Below, in pieces: positions 42,167 to 51,536 of a stretch of DNA of 64,000 nucleotides (positions are counted from its first letter, which is position 1; the number at the start of each line of letters is the position of its first letter). The notes beneath the pieces were generated by a model that was not told the origin of the DNA, searched no databases, and worked only from the letters and a program-made list of their open reading frames with translations. The translations under genes were made by a program, and so were the position numbers. The DNA is from Bradyrhizobium guangzhouense (GTDB lineage Bacteria; Pseudomonadota; Alphaproteobacteria; Rhizobiales; Xanthobacteraceae). The stretch spans positions 930,001-994,000 of the forward strand of contig NZ_CP030053.1 of NCBI RefSeq assembly GCF_004114955.1, read 5' to 3'.

Positions 42167-44641
42167 TTGCCCCGCACTTTCGACACACCCCTCCCGATCG
42201 ATGCCGTGCTCGACGATTTGTCGCGCACGCTCGATCAGCACAACGCAGCCGTGCTGGTCGCGCCGCCCGGCGCCGGCAAGACCACGCGCGTGCCGCTGGC
42301 GCTGCTCGATGCGCCCTGGGCCAAAGGCAAAAAGATCATCGTGCTGGAGCCACGCCGCATCGCCGCGCGCGCCAGCGCCGACCGCATGGCCAAGTCGCTC
42401 GGCGAGCGGGCTGGCGAGACCGTGGGCTATCGCGTCCGCTTCGGCTCGAAGATCTCGCGTGCGACGCGCATCGAGGTCGTGACCGAGGGCATCTTCACCC
42501 GTCAGATTCTCGACGATCCCGAATTGTCAGGCGTGGCCGCCATCCTGTTCGACGAATTCCATGAGCGCTCGCTCGATGCCGATTTGGGCCTGGCGCTGGC
42601 GCGCGATGCGCAACTGGGCTTGCGCGAAGACCTGCGCATCCTGGTGATGTCGGCGACGCTCGACGGCGCGCGCGTCGCAAGGCTGCTCGGCGAAGCACCC
42701 GTCGTCGAAAGCGAGGGCCGCGCGTTTCCTGTCGAGACGCGCTATCTCGGCCGCAAGGCGGATGCACCGATCGAGCGGCAGATGGCGGATGCGATTGCCT
42801 CCGCGCTCCGTGCCGACGGTGGCTCGGTGCTCGCCTTCCTGCCGGGCGCCGCCGAGATCCGTCGCACCCAGAATTTTCTGGCCGAGCGAGTGCAGGACGC
42901 CAGCATCGAGATCGTGCCGCTGTTCGGCGCGCTCGATGCCGCGGTGCAGGATCGTGCCATTTCTCCGGCAGCCAAAGGCATGCGCAAGGTCGTGCTCGCG
43001 ACCTCGATCGCGGAGACCTCGCTCACCATCGAAGGCGTGCGCATCGTCGTCGATTCCGGTCTTGCCCGCGTGCCGCGCTATGAACCCGACATCGGCCTGA
43101 CGCGACTGGAGACCGTGCGCGCCGCGCGTGCCGCAGTCGACCAGCGCCGCGGCCGCGCCGGCCGCACCGAGCCGGGCGTCTGCTACAGGCTGTGGGACGA
43201 GCCGCAGACGGCGTCGCTGGCGCCCTATACGCAGCCGGAAATTCTCAGCGCCGATCTCTCTTCGCTGGTGCTTGATCTTGCGCAATGGGGCGTCGCCGAT
43301 CCGGCAGCGCTGTCGTTCCTCGACCCGCCGCCGCAGCCGGCGTGGAAGGAAGCCAAGAGTCTGCTCACCGAGCTCAACGCGCTCGATGGCGACGGGCGCA
43401 TCACCGCCGAGGGCAAGAGCCTGCGCGCGCTCGCGCTGCCGCCGCGGCTGGCTCGCATGATCGTGGATTCCCATCGCGCGGGGTGCGGCGAGGAAGCGGC
43501 CGAGATCGCGGCCATCCTCACCGAGCGCGGGCTCGGCGGTGACAGCGCCGATCTCGAGCACCGGCGCGACCAGTTCCGCCGCGACCGTTCGCCGCGGGCG
43601 GCGAGCGCGCGCGATCTGGCGCGACGCTGGGCGTCGCGGGTCGCGGCATCCGAGAAGCCGGATCAGCAGGAGGATCTCTCGACCGGCCTGATGCTCGCCT
43701 ACGCCTTCCCGGACCGTGTCGCGCGCAATCGCGGCAATGGCAGTTTCGTGCTCGCCAACGGCCGCGGCGCCGCAGTGGAGCAGACCTCGTCGCTGGCCCG
43801 CGCGCCCTACATCGCGATCGGCGAGATGACCGGCACGGCCGCGAGCGGTCGCATCCTGCTCGCCGCGCCAATCACTGAGGCTGACATCGAGCTGCACTTT
43901 GCCGAGCACATCGAGAGCGTCGACGAGATCTCCTTCGACCGCGGCGCGATGGCGCTGCGCGCGCGGCGCAAGCGCGTGCTGCATGCGATCACACTTTCTG
44001 AAGCGACGCTTTCGGTGTCGCCCTCGGAACACACCGCGCGCATTTTTGCCGACGGTCTGATCGCCGCCGGCCTCGACCGGTTGCCCTGGTCCAAGGCCGC
44101 CAAACAATGGCGCGACCGCGTGATGTTCCTGCGCAAGGCCGAGGGCGATAGCTGGCCCGACCTGTCGGACGACGGGCTGATCGCGCGGCGCGACGATTTT
44201 CTGGTGCCTGTTCTCTACGACAAGATCGCGCTGAAGGACATTTCCGCCGGTGATCTCTCCGATGCGCTGATGGCGCTGTTGCCGTGGGAGATGCGCGCCC
44301 GGCTCGATCGCGAAGCGCCGACCCATTTCGAGGCGCCCACGGGAAGCGTGCTGGCGATCGACTACGAGGCCGAGCAGGGGCCGACCATCGCCGTGCGACT
44401 GCAGGAATTGTTCGGCCTCAACACCCATCCGTCGATCGCCGCCGGCAAGGTGCCGCTGGTGCTCGAGCTGCTGTCGCCGGCGCAGCGTCCGGTGCAGGTG
44501 ACGCGCGATCTCCCCGGCTTTTGGCGCGGCAGCTACGCGGCCGTCCGCTCCGACCTGCGCGGCCGCTACCCGCGCCACCCCTGGCCGGACGATCCGGCAA
44601 CCGCGCTGCCGACCCGTCGGGCGAAGCCGCGCGGGACGTGA
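42167..44641 (+). CDS. hrpB: ATP-dependent helicase HrpB (DEAH family)
   Basis: 824 residues. Motif I is APPGAGKTTRVPLALL, motif Ia EPRRIAARA, motif II DEFH, motif III MSATLDG, and motif VI QRRGRAGRTEPGVCYRLW. The C-terminal HrpB-specific region ends GYPRHPWPDDP-like (RYPRHPWPDDPA). RNA/DNA unwinding is a family inference; no role in virulence secretion is implied by the name. The start is TTG 42167, forced by an in-frame TGA at 42152; GTG 42206 is an alternative but would cut into the conserved N-terminus. Confidence 0.93.
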   Translation: MPRTFDTPLPIDAVLDDLSRTLDQHNAAVLVAPPGAGKTTRVPLALLDAPWAKGKKIIVLEPRRIAARASADRMAKSLGERAGETVGYRVRFGSKISRATRIEVVTEGIFTRQILDDPELSGVAAILFDEFHERSLDADLGLALARDAQLGLREDLRILVMSATLDGARVARLLGEAPVVESEGRAFPVETRYLGRKADAPIERQMADAIASALRADGGSVLAFLPGAAEIRRTQNFLAERVQDASIEIVPLFGALDAAVQDRAISPAAKGMRKVVLATSIAETSLTIEGVRIVVDSGLARVPRYEPDIGLTRLETVRAARAAVDQRRGRAGRTEPGVCYRLWDEPQTASLAPYTQPEILSADLSSLVLDLAQWGVADPAALSFLDPPPQPAWKEAKSLLTELNALDGDGRITAEGKSLRALALPPRLARMIVDSHRAGCGEEAAEIAAILTERGLGGDSADLEHRRDQFRRDRSPRAASARDLARRWASRVAASEKPDQQEDLSTGLMLAYAFPDRVARNRGNGSFVLANGRGAAVEQTSSLARAPYIAIGEMTGTAASGRILLAAPITEADIELHFAEHIESVDEISFDRGAMALRARRKRVLHAITLSEATLSVSPSEHTARIFADGLIAAGLDRLPWSKAAKQWRDRVMFLRKAEGDSWPDLSDDGLIARRDDFLVPVLYDKIALKDISAGDLSDALMALLPWEMRARLDREAPTHFEAPTGSVLAIDYEAEQGPTIAVRLQELFGLNTHPSIAAGKVPLVLELLSPAQRPVQVTRDLPGFWRGSYAAVRSDLRGRYPRHPWPDDPATALPTRRAKPRGT

Positions 44642-44723
44642 CGTCGTATTAACCGTCCGCTCATCCTTTTCGTCAAAATAACACCGGCTCTGCTGCGACC
44701 CTGCTCGCGGAGGAGCCTGCCGC

Positions 44724-45272
44724 GTGGTGAAATCGAGCGTTCGGCTCGGAAGTGGTGTGATGCGTAACATTATGATCTTCGCGGCCGTGATGATCGGTCT
44801 CGGTACATTCATGGCGCAGATGGCGGACAGGATGAGCTCCGCGTCCGCGACATCGGCGCCGCATGCGACGGTCGCGATTGCGACCACTGCGCCATCAGGC
44901 AGCCGCAGCCTCAACATCCCCCGCGACATCCGTGGTCATTTCCAGACGGAGGGCCGCATCGACGGCCAGCGCATCGGTTTCATGGTCGACACCGGCGCCT
45001 CCGTGGTGGCGCTGAACGAGACCTCCGCCGCCCGCTTCGGCCTGCGTCCCTCGCGCAGCGAGTACAGCGCCACGGTCACCACCGCAAACGGCACCATCAA
45101 GGCCGCGCGCACCCGCATTGCAATGCTTGACGTCGGCGGTCTCGTCGTGCGCGACGTCGACGCCATGGTGCTGCCGGACGCTGCGCTGTCCGAGAACCTG
45201 CTCGGCCTCTCCTTCCTGTCCCGCCTGAAGCGCTTCGAGTACGCCAACGGCCAGATGGTGCTGGAGCAATAG
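44724..45272 (+). CDS. Retroviral-type (clan AA) aspartic protease, membrane anchored
   Basis: 182 residues of the TIGR02281 type. One membrane segment lies near the N-terminus (MRNIMIFAAVMIGLGTFMA), then a single retropepsin-like domain with the active site FMVDTGASVVALNE (Asp-Thr-Gly) and a later LLGLSFLSRLKRFEY. A single-lobed protease must dimerise. The start is GTG 44724, preceded by GGAGGAG (44709-44715); ATG 44760 is possible. Related rhizobial proteins (PerP-like) cleave membrane regulators, so a periplasm-facing regulatory protease is plausible. Target unknown. Confidence 0.85.
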   Translation: MVKSSVRLGSGVMRNIMIFAAVMIGLGTFMAQMADRMSSASATSAPHATVAIATTAPSGSRSLNIPRDIRGHFQTEGRIDGQRIGFMVDTGASVVALNETSAARFGLRPSRSEYSATVTTANGTIKAARTRIAMLDVGGLVVRDVDAMVLPDAALSENLLGLSFLSRLKRFEYANGQMVLEQ

Positions 45273-45328
45273 AAGAGGGCGCATTTCAGCCCAATGATTT
45301 TTAAACGGTCCTGGGCAAGCGCGCGGCC

Positions 45329-45348
45329 GGTAACGTTTTTCCGTTACC
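45329..45348. other. Stem-loop upstream of the phosphohexomutase gene
   Basis: ggtaacg and cgttacc form a perfect 7-bp stem around a 6-base loop tttttc, about 105 bases before the start at 45454. It is not followed by a T tract on the + strand. Role unknown. Confidence 0.4.
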
Positions 45349-45453
45349 AAACTGCCGCAATTATCGGCCATAAGCCTTCATTCCCGCCTTCCGCTGCGCC
45401 CTGGCTTTCGCTAAGGCTGCATCAAGTCCCGCCATTTTCACGAGACCGCCTCA

Positions 45454-46953
45454 ATGTTCCCCAAGCCGAAATCCGTGCTTTTGCCCAACACCTACGCCTT
45501 CGAATCCGAGCCGATGGTGAAGCCCACGGGTTTTCGCGAATACGACGCGCGGTGGTTGTTCCAGAAGGAAATCAACCTGATGGGGGTGCAGGCGCTCGGC
45601 ATGGGGCTCGGCGCGCTGATCGCCGAGCTCGGCGTCGCCAAGGAGATCGTCACCGGGCACGACTTCCGCGGCTATTCGGCCTCGATCAAATATGCGCTGA
45701 TCTCCGGCCTGATGGCCGCAGGCTGCAAGGTGCACGACATCGGCCTTGCGGTGACGCCGATGGCCTATTTCGCGCAGTTCGATCTCGACGTGCCCGCTGT
45801 CGCCATGGTCACGGCCTCGCACAACGACAATGGCTGGACCGGCGTGAAGATGGGCGCCAACCGTCCGCTGACCTTCGGCCCCGACGAGATGACGCGGCTG
45901 AAGGAGATCGTGCTGGGCGCCGAGTTCAAGAACAAGGCCGGCGGCGCCTACCAGTTCCACGAGAACTACCCGGCGCGCTACATCGCCGACCTCACCAACC
46001 GTCCGAAGCTCAAGCGCAAGCTCAAGGTGGTCGCGGCCTGCGGCAACGGCACGGCCGGTGCGTTCGCGCCGCAGGTGCTGGAGGCGATCGGCTGCGAGGT
46101 GATCCCGCTCGACACCGAGCTCGACCACACCTTCCCGAAATACAATCCGAACCCCGAGGACATGGAGATGCTGCACGCGATCCGCGACGCGGTGCTGCAT
46201 CACAAGGCCGATGTCGGCCTCGGCTTCGACGGTGACGGCGACCGCTGCGGTGTCGTCGACAACACTGGCGAGGAGATATTTGCCGACAAGGTCGGCGTGA
46301 TGCTGGCGCGCGACATGTCGGCGATCCACAAGGATGCGCAGTTCATCGTCGACGTGAAGTCGACCGGCCTCTTCATCACCGATCCCGTCCTGCAGAAGCA
46401 GGGCGCCAGGACCGCCTATTGGAAGACCGGCCATTCCTACATGAAGCGCCGCAGCTTTGAGACCGGCGCGCTCGCGGGCTTCGAGAAATCGGGCCACTTT
46501 TTCTTCAACAAGCCGTATGGACGCGGCTATGACGACGGCCTCGTCTCGGCGATCGCCATCTGCGACATGCTCGATCGCGCGCCCGGCAAGTCGATGGCGG
46601 ATCTCAAGGACGCGCTGCCGAAGACCTGGTCGTCGCCGACCATGTCGCCGCACTGCGCAGACGAAGTGAAGTACGGCGTCATCGACGCCGTGGTGAAGCA
46701 TTTCGAAGGCCTTCAGGCCAAGGGCGCCAAGATCGGCGGCCAGTCGATCCGCGATCTGGTCACCGTCAACGGCGTGCGCGTCACGGTCGAGGACGGCAGC
46801 TGGGGCCTCGTGCGCGCCTCCTCCAACAAGCCGGAGCTCGTGGTCGTTGTCGAGAGCCCGGTCTCCGAGCAGCGCATGCACGACATGTTCGAGATGGTGA
46901 ACAGCGTGCTGCGTAACCATCCCGAGGTCGGCGAGTACAATCAGAAGATCTGA
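45454..46953 (+). CDS. Phosphomannomutase/phosphoglucomutase
   Basis: 499 residues of the alpha-D-phosphohexomutase superfamily. The phosphoserine loop is MVTASHNDNGWTG (with Asp where many members have Pro), the metal loop is FDGDGDRCG, and the sugar-binding loop follows near GFEKSGHFFFN. The C-terminal phosphate-binding domain includes DGSWGLVRASSNKPE. It interconverts hexose-1- and hexose-6-phosphates, feeding nucleotide sugars for surface polysaccharides, in line with the nearby ugd. Substrate (mannose or glucose phosphate) is uncertain, so no symbol is given. Confidence 0.92.
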   Translation: MFPKPKSVLLPNTYAFESEPMVKPTGFREYDARWLFQKEINLMGVQALGMGLGALIAELGVAKEIVTGHDFRGYSASIKYALISGLMAAGCKVHDIGLAVTPMAYFAQFDLDVPAVAMVTASHNDNGWTGVKMGANRPLTFGPDEMTRLKEIVLGAEFKNKAGGAYQFHENYPARYIADLTNRPKLKRKLKVVAACGNGTAGAFAPQVLEAIGCEVIPLDTELDHTFPKYNPNPEDMEMLHAIRDAVLHHKADVGLGFDGDGDRCGVVDNTGEEIFADKVGVMLARDMSAIHKDAQFIVDVKSTGLFITDPVLQKQGARTAYWKTGHSYMKRRSFETGALAGFEKSGHFFFNKPYGRGYDDGLVSAIAICDMLDRAPGKSMADLKDALPKTWSSPTMSPHCADEVKYGVIDAVVKHFEGLQAKGAKIGGQSIRDLVTVNGVRVTVEDGSWGLVRASSNKPELVVVVESPVSEQRMHDMFEMVNSVLRNHPEVGEYNQKI

Positions 46954-46995
46954 TCTGGCTGCCGCGGTGCACCTGCGCCCGCCGCATTCACCGCT

Positions 46996-47095
46996 GTCAT
47001 CACCCGCGAAAGCGGGTGATCCAGTATTCCAGAGAAGCTGGTGAGCTACGGAGACGCAGCGGCGTACTGGATCGCCCGGTCAAGCCGGCGATGAC
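46996..47095. repeat. Hairpin doublet sharing its tail with GIY-YIG element B
   Basis: 100 bp. Left arm: GTCAT, stem CACCCGC-gaaa-GCGGGTG, then ATCCAGTATTCCAGAG. Right arm (reverse complement): GTCAT, cgccgg-cttga-ccgggcg, then ATCCAGTACGCC. The right-arm hairpin with cttga loop and the left-arm tail ccagtattccagag are the same as in the arms of the element at 61771. Confidence 0.88.
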
Positions 47096-47114
47096 GGCAT
47101 CCGTGCGCGGCCCC

Positions 47115-48584
47115 CTACGCCGTTCGCAGCGACCCTAGGAACCCATCGACCTCGGCCTTCAGACGCTCGGACTGCGAAGACAGCCCCGCTGCGGCTTGGT
47201 GCATCTTCAAGGCGGCGGCGCCGGCCTCGTCGGAAGCCTTGCTGACGCTTGTGATATTGTCGTTCACCTCGCGGGTGCCGGAGGCGGCCTGTTGCAGGCT
47301 GCCGGCGATCTCGCGGGTCGCTTGACCCTGCTGATCGACCGCGGTCGAGATCTGGCCGGAGATTTCATCGATCTCGGCGATGGTCGCGCCGATTGCTTGA
47401 ATGGCGTTGACGGCATCGCCGGTGGCGCTCTGGATGGTCTGCACCTGCGCCGAGATTTCTTCGGTCGCCCGTGCAGTCTGGTTCGCCAGCGCCTTCACTT
47501 CGCTCGCGACGACCGCAAAACCTTTGCCGTGCTCACCGGCGCGCGCGGCCTCGATGGTCGCGTTCAAAGCCAGGAGATTGGTCTGGCTGGCGATGCTCTG
47601 GATCAGCGTGACGACCTCGCCGATCTTCTGCGTGCCGCTGGCAAGCCCCTCGACCACCTGATTGGTGCGGCGGGCTTCATCTGCTGCACGGGTTGCGATC
47701 TCGGCGGAGCGGGCGACCTGTTGCGTGATGCTGGTAACCGACGCGGTGAGTTCCTCGGTCGCCGCGGCAACCGTCTCGACATTGCTGGAGGCGCGGTTCG
47801 AGGCTGCTGCGGCGGCTGAGGTCTGACGCGCAGTGTCGGTGCTGTTGTTGCTCATCGCGGATGAGAGCTGCTGCACCTCGCCCGCGGCAATCGCGACGGC
47901 CTCGACGATGCCGCCGATGCTGCGTTCGAAATTGCCGGCGAGCCTCTGCTTGGCGGCCTCGCGGTCGTCCTTGGCGCGCTGTTCGACATCGTGGCGCTCG
48001 CTGTTGGCCCGCGCTTCGGCGGCCATCGCGGCCTGCGCTTCAGCCGTCTTCACCGCCGTGGTCTCGAACAGCTGCTGGAGCGTGTGCGCCAGCGCGATCA
48101 GCACGCCCGCCTCGATCAGCAGGATCACCGCGTGCAACACGACGCGACCGAAATCCGAGCCGCCGGGATAGATCGCCGCGGGCAGCAGGAAGTTCAGCGC
48201 GATGTGATGCAGCGCGACCGCGACCGTCGCGGCGACGATCGGCCGATAGTCGCAATAGGCGACCGTGCAGGCGAGCGCCGCGAAGAAATACATATGCATG
48301 TCGATCTGCCAGGGATGTCCCTCGAACTGCCAGGTGAACATCGACACGCCGCTCATCAATGCGACGGCAAACACGAGACGCGTGGACAGCCCGTTGCCGG
48401 ACATGGTCCAGGACAGCGTCCCGGCGAGCGCGAAAATCGCCATGAAGATGGCGGGGATCAGCCAGGCCTTGCCGAGCGCAAGCCCGATTATCATGCTGAT
48501 CGGCACGTGCAGCCAAAGCATCGCGACGAGAATCTTGCTGGTGGTTTGCCGCAGCGATTCAAGTCCGTCGTTCTCGACAACCAT
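47115..48584 (-). CDS. Methyl-accepting chemotaxis protein with polytopic membrane sensor
   Basis: 489 residues from ATG 48584. The N-terminal ~190 residues hold about six hydrophobic segments with [19 protein letters not shown] and [13 protein letters not shown], so the sensor is membrane-embedded rather than a periplasmic loop. The signalling domain has the conserved hairpin tip around [20 protein letters not shown] and [14 protein letters not shown], with methylation helices on each side. It would signal to CheA via CheW. The ligand is unknown; polytopic sensors of this kind may sense membrane state, light or redox. The frame to 48641 is not needed. Confidence 0.9.
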   Translation of the reverse strand: MVVENDGLESLRQTTSKILVAMLWLHVPISMIIGLALGKAWLIPAIFMAIFALAGTLSWTMSGNGLSTRLVFAVALMSGVSMFTWQFEGHPWQIDMHMYFFAALACTVAYCDYRPIVAATVAVALHHIALNFLLPAAIYPGGSDFGRVVLHAVILLIEAGVLIALAHTLQQLFETTAVKTAEAQAAMAAEARANSERHDVEQRAKDDREAAKQRLAGNFERSIGGIVEAVAIAAGEVQQLSSAMSNNSTDTARQTSAAAAASNRASSNVETVAAATEELTASVTSITQQVARSAEIATRAADEARRTNQVVEGLASGTQKIGEVVTLIQSIASQTNLLALNATIEAARAGEHGKGFAVVASEVKALANQTARATEEISAQVQTIQSATGDAVNAIQAIGATIAEIDEISGQISTAVDQQGQATREIAGSLQQAASGTREVNDNITSVSKASDEAGAAALKMHQAAAGLSSQSERLKAEVDGFLGSLRTA

Positions 48585-48630
48585 TTCATCCTCTCCAGGA
48601 TTGCGTGCCAAATGGCTACACGCCACAAGG

Positions 48631-48963
48631 CTATCCGCCAAAACACGCTGAGACCGCTTGCGCGTCCATCACGAACCAAGCGCCGGCATCATGCAGGCGG
48701 GTCAGTCCGTCATGGTCATCCGGGCGGACGACGAGGAGAGTGGGAAGGGCGGTTGCCCTCACGATCGACGCTTGCGCCGCTCCCGTAGCCTGAAAAACCT
48801 GCTGCGTGCTCCACCAGGGTGGAAACGCAACCGCGACAACAGTCGCGCCCGGACGAACCTGTAAGGTGAGGATGGCCAATGCGATCCAGCCTGCGACCAG
48901 CAATGCAGTCGCATTCGCCCAGGCAGGCCACCGCCGGGACGGAATCGCCGTTCTCCCCTCCAT
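48631..48963 (-). CDS. Single-pass membrane protein of unknown function
   Basis: 110 residues: a short basic N-terminus ([20 protein letters not shown]), one membrane helix ([14 protein letters not shown]), and about 65 residues outside with [20 protein letters not shown] and [24 protein letters not shown]. The outside part looks like a small regulatory or sensor module; the final [13 protein letters not shown] contains one cysteine. It lies 46 bases upstream of the chemoreceptor on the same strand and may be co-expressed with it. No family recognised. Confidence 0.65.
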   Translation of the reverse strand: MEGRTAIPSRRWPAWANATALLVAGWIALAILTLQVRPGATVVAVAFPPWWSTQQVFQATGAAQASIVRATALPTLLVVRPDDHDGLTRLHDAGAWFVMDAQAVSACFGG

Positions 48964-49048
48964 GCCATAAAGATAGGCGAACGGGACTAACTCTCGGTAA
49001 ACGACGGCTTACCGAGGTACCGGATCGGGGTGTGGCGCGAGATCGACC

Positions 49049-49558
49049 TTAAGCCGCCACCACAGCCGGGATCGGCAGCGCCGTCACCGACTTGATCTTC
49101 TCCATCGCGAATCGTGAGGTGACGTTCTTGAGCGGCACGGCGCTGATCAGCTTCTTGTAGAAGATGTCATAGGCCTGCATGTCCGCGACCACGACGCGCA
49201 GCATGTAATCGACGTCGCCGGCCATGCGGTAGAATTCCATCACCTCGGGCATTGCGCTGACGGCTTCGGCGAACTTCTTCAGCCAGGCGTCGGAATGATC
49301 GGAGCTCTCCACCGACACGAACACGGAGATGCCGAGCCCGATCTTGTTCTGGTCGACCAGCGCGACCCGCTTCAGGATCACTCCGTCGGCCTCCAGGCGC
49401 TGGATGCGCTTCCAGCAGGGGGTGGAGGACAGGCCGACACGGTCGCCGATTTCGGCAACGGACAGGGAGGCGTCCTCCTGGAGCACCATCAGGATCTTGC
49501 GGTCGATAGCGTCGAGACGGCGGCTGGTCTCGGGGATCTGGACAGCGGCATCGGTCAT
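49049..49558 (-). CDS. Lrp/AsnC-family transcriptional regulator
   Basis: 169 residues. The helix-turn-helix is LDAIDRKILMVLQEDASLS, followed by VAEIGDRVGLSSTPCWKRIQRL; the C-terminal RAM (ligand-binding) domain has VSAMPEVMEFYRMAGDVDYML and a final segment NVTSRFAMEKIKSVTALPI. Proteins of this kind bind amino acids and regulate amino-acid metabolism or transport. Three operons that could be targets lie within 7 kb (the PfkB-nudC-HIT group and the ABC operon), but no specific target is shown. Confidence 0.92.
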   Translation of the reverse strand: MTDAAVQIPETSRRLDAIDRKILMVLQEDASLSVAEIGDRVGLSSTPCWKRIQRLEADGVILKRVALVDQNKIGLGISVFVSVESSDHSDAWLKKFAEAVSAMPEVMEFYRMAGDVDYMLRVVVADMQAYDIFYKKLISAVPLKNVTSRFAMEKIKSVTALPIPAVVAA

Positions 49559-49633
49559 TTGAAGAACTTTGTTCCAATTCAGGGGCCGATTTCCCTGATA
49601 TAGAGAAAATCCTTCTATAGCAAGTCCATAATC

Positions 49634-50578
49634 TCAGCCTGCGCGCGGGGCGGCTCCAACCAAGTTCTGCAAAAAGGCTTCAACTTCAATGCGTTGCGGC
49701 GCTGCCAGGCCGCCGCCATGGCGGGTGCATTTCAGCGCCGCAGCGGCCGCAGCGAATCGCAGCGCCTCCCGCACGTCGCCGCCCTCGGCGACGCGAAGCG
49801 TGAAGGCGCCATGGAAGACGTCGCCGGCGCCGAGCGTGTCCACGGCATCGACCGTAAAGGCCGGCGTCTCCTCCAGCCGGCCGACATCGTTCAGCCAGAT
49901 CGTTCCCTCAGGGCCGCGCGTGGCGGCGAGGAAGGCGGGCGACAGCTTGGCCAGGCGCTTCAAAGCCTCGCCGTCGTCTTCGATGCCAGCGGTCTCCTGC
50001 GCCTGCTCGCTGGCAAACAGCAGATGCGAAGCAGCGGTAAGCAAGCCGTCCTTCAGCTCCATCGCACGATCGACGCCGACGATGACAGGAATGCCGCGCC
50101 GGCGCGCCTCGGTGCAGAGATCGATGCAGAAGGCGCCGCAGCGGCTCTCGACGAGCACTGCCTGGCAACCCGCGAGCAATTCGTCGGCATCAGGCAGCCG
50201 GACCGTCCACAGGGCGGGATCGCGGTAGATTGTCAGCGTGCGTTCGCCAGACGCGTCGATGATGATCGCCGAGACGGGCGTGGCTGCGCCGGGGATGCGC
50301 ACGATGTGGCTGATATCAATGCCTTCATCGGCCATCCGCTCGAGAATGAAGCCGCTCGACGTCTCCTGCGCATCGCCCATCGGGCCCGCAAACGCGACGC
50401 GGCCGCCGAGCCGCGCCATCGCGATCGCGGCATTGAGCGCGTTGCCGCCGCAGATTTCGGCAAGATGCGTGGCGTTCGCCTTGCTGCCGCGCGCGGGCAC
50501 AGACTCCACGCGGAAGGTGAGGTCGCGCACGGGAATGCCGATGCACAGGATGCGCGGCGCGATCGCAGGGTGCGCCAT
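49634..50578 (-). CDS. PfkB-family sugar/nucleoside kinase
   Basis: 314 residues from ATG 50578. Signature 1 is seen in GGNALNAAIAMARLGGRVAFAG; the catalytic C-terminal signature is VDAVDTLGAGDVFHGAFT with Asp as base and the GAGD anion hole. The start MAHPAIAPRILCIGIPVRDLTF follows the family. Substrate is open: ribokinase-, KDG kinase- and fructokinase-like members look similar. It follows nudC with an 8-base gap on the same strand, so the pair is probably one transcript. Confidence 0.88.
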   Translation of the reverse strand: MAHPAIAPRILCIGIPVRDLTFRVESVPARGSKANATHLAEICGGNALNAAIAMARLGGRVAFAGPMGDAQETSSGFILERMADEGIDISHIVRIPGAATPVSAIIIDASGERTLTIYRDPALWTVRLPDADELLAGCQAVLVESRCGAFCIDLCTEARRRGIPVIVGVDRAMELKDGLLTAASHLLFASEQAQETAGIEDDGEALKRLAKLSPAFLAATRGPEGTIWLNDVGRLEETPAFTVDAVDTLGAGDVFHGAFTLRVAEGGDVREALRFAAAAAALKCTRHGGGLAAPQRIEVEAFLQNLVGAAPRAG

Positions 50579-50586
50579 CGGCCGCC

Positions 50587-51525
50587 TCAGCTCCTGTCGT
50601 GCACCCAGCGGCCGAGCAGATGATGGGCGATCGCAAATGGATGCGGTCCGGCCAACCCGTCCGGATGCGTCCGTTTCAGCATCAGCGCCGCTTCCTCGCG
50701 CGTGAACCAGCGCGCGTCCTCCAGCTCGGAGTGATCGACCACGATGTCCTCGCTCACGGCCCGCGCGCTGCAGCCGATCATCAGGGACGACGGATAGGGC
50801 CAGGGCTGGGTCATGTAATACTGCACGTCGGTACAACGAATGCCCGACTCCTCCAGGATCTCGCGGCGGACCGCGTCCTCGATGGTCTCGGCGGCCTCGA
50901 CGAAGCCGGCTAGGCACGAAAACATGCCTGGTGGAAACTGCTTCTGGCGGCCGAGCAGGCACTTGTCGCCCGAGGCGACGTGCATGATCACGACCGGGTC
51001 GGTGCGCGGAAAATGCTCGGCCTTGCACGCCGGGCAGTCGCGCTTCCAGCCGCCTTCCTTCATCGCGCTGCGGGTGCCGCAATTGGCGCAATAGCCGTGG
51101 CGCTGGTGCCAGCCGACCATCGACTTCGCCATCGCGATCGCCGACAGCTCGTCGGGCGGGATCGCGCCCTGCATCGCCATGCCGCGCAGCTCGGTGACGG
51201 TGTAGTCCTCGCGGCCGATCAGTTTCTCGGCGGCCGCCTGCGCCAGGCCCATGCCGAAGACCGCCGCGCCGTCGCGCAAGCCCAGAAAGATCGTGCCGGG
51301 ATTGGCGCCGCATTTCAGCGCCTCGTCGATCGAGAGCAGCGCGCGCACCTTGTCGCCCTCGCGCTTCACCAGCAGCGAGTCTCGGTAGACGACATAGGCG
51401 CGCGACGACGATTTCTGCTCCATCGCGAACAGCTTTTCGTCGTCACGGCGCAGATGCGCGGCGCGATCGAGAATGTTGGTGACGAAGGCCGGTTGCCCCA
51501 GCGGAAACGAGTCGAATGCTGACAT
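50587..51525 (-). CDS. nudC: NADH pyrophosphatase (NudC)
   Basis: 312 residues from ATG 51525. The zinc ribbon is YCANCGTRS with CPACKAEHFPRTDPVVI, and the Nudix box is GFVEAAETIEDAVRREILEE followed by SGI. The SQPWPFPxS-type NADH motif is present as TQPWPYPSSLM. The enzyme hydrolyses NAD(H) and removes NAD caps from RNA 5' ends. An upstream in-frame TTG at 51540 is possible but the ATG is favoured. It begins 11 bases after the HIT gene's stop, so HIT-nudC-pfkB form a probable operon. Confidence 0.94.
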   Translation of the reverse strand: MSAFDSFPLGQPAFVTNILDRAAHLRRDDEKLFAMEQKSSSRAYVVYRDSLLVKREGDKVRALLSIDEALKCGANPGTIFLGLRDGAAVFGMGLAQAAAEKLIGREDYTVTELRGMAMQGAIPPDELSAIAMAKSMVGWHQRHGYCANCGTRSAMKEGGWKRDCPACKAEHFPRTDPVVIMHVASGDKCLLGRQKQFPPGMFSCLAGFVEAAETIEDAVRREILEESGIRCTDVQYYMTQPWPYPSSLMIGCSARAVSEDIVVDHSELEDARWFTREEAALMLKRTHPDGLAGPHPFAIAHHLLGRWVHDRS

Positions 51526-51536
51526 TTCTTGTTCTT

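Noticed and set aside
42155..44641. Type III secretion gene, from the name hrpB
   Set aside because: The protein is the DEAH helicase HrpB. No secretion genes are in the window.
42527..44929. 800-residue minus-strand frame opposite hrpB
   Set aside because: Antisense shadow: hrpB has all helicase motifs, while the opposite frame is low-complexity Arg/Gly/His with no start signal.
46996..47095. CRISPR-like repeats
   Set aside because: The repeats are inverted hairpin doublets scattered singly between genes. There is no array of direct repeats with regular spacers and no cas gene in the window.
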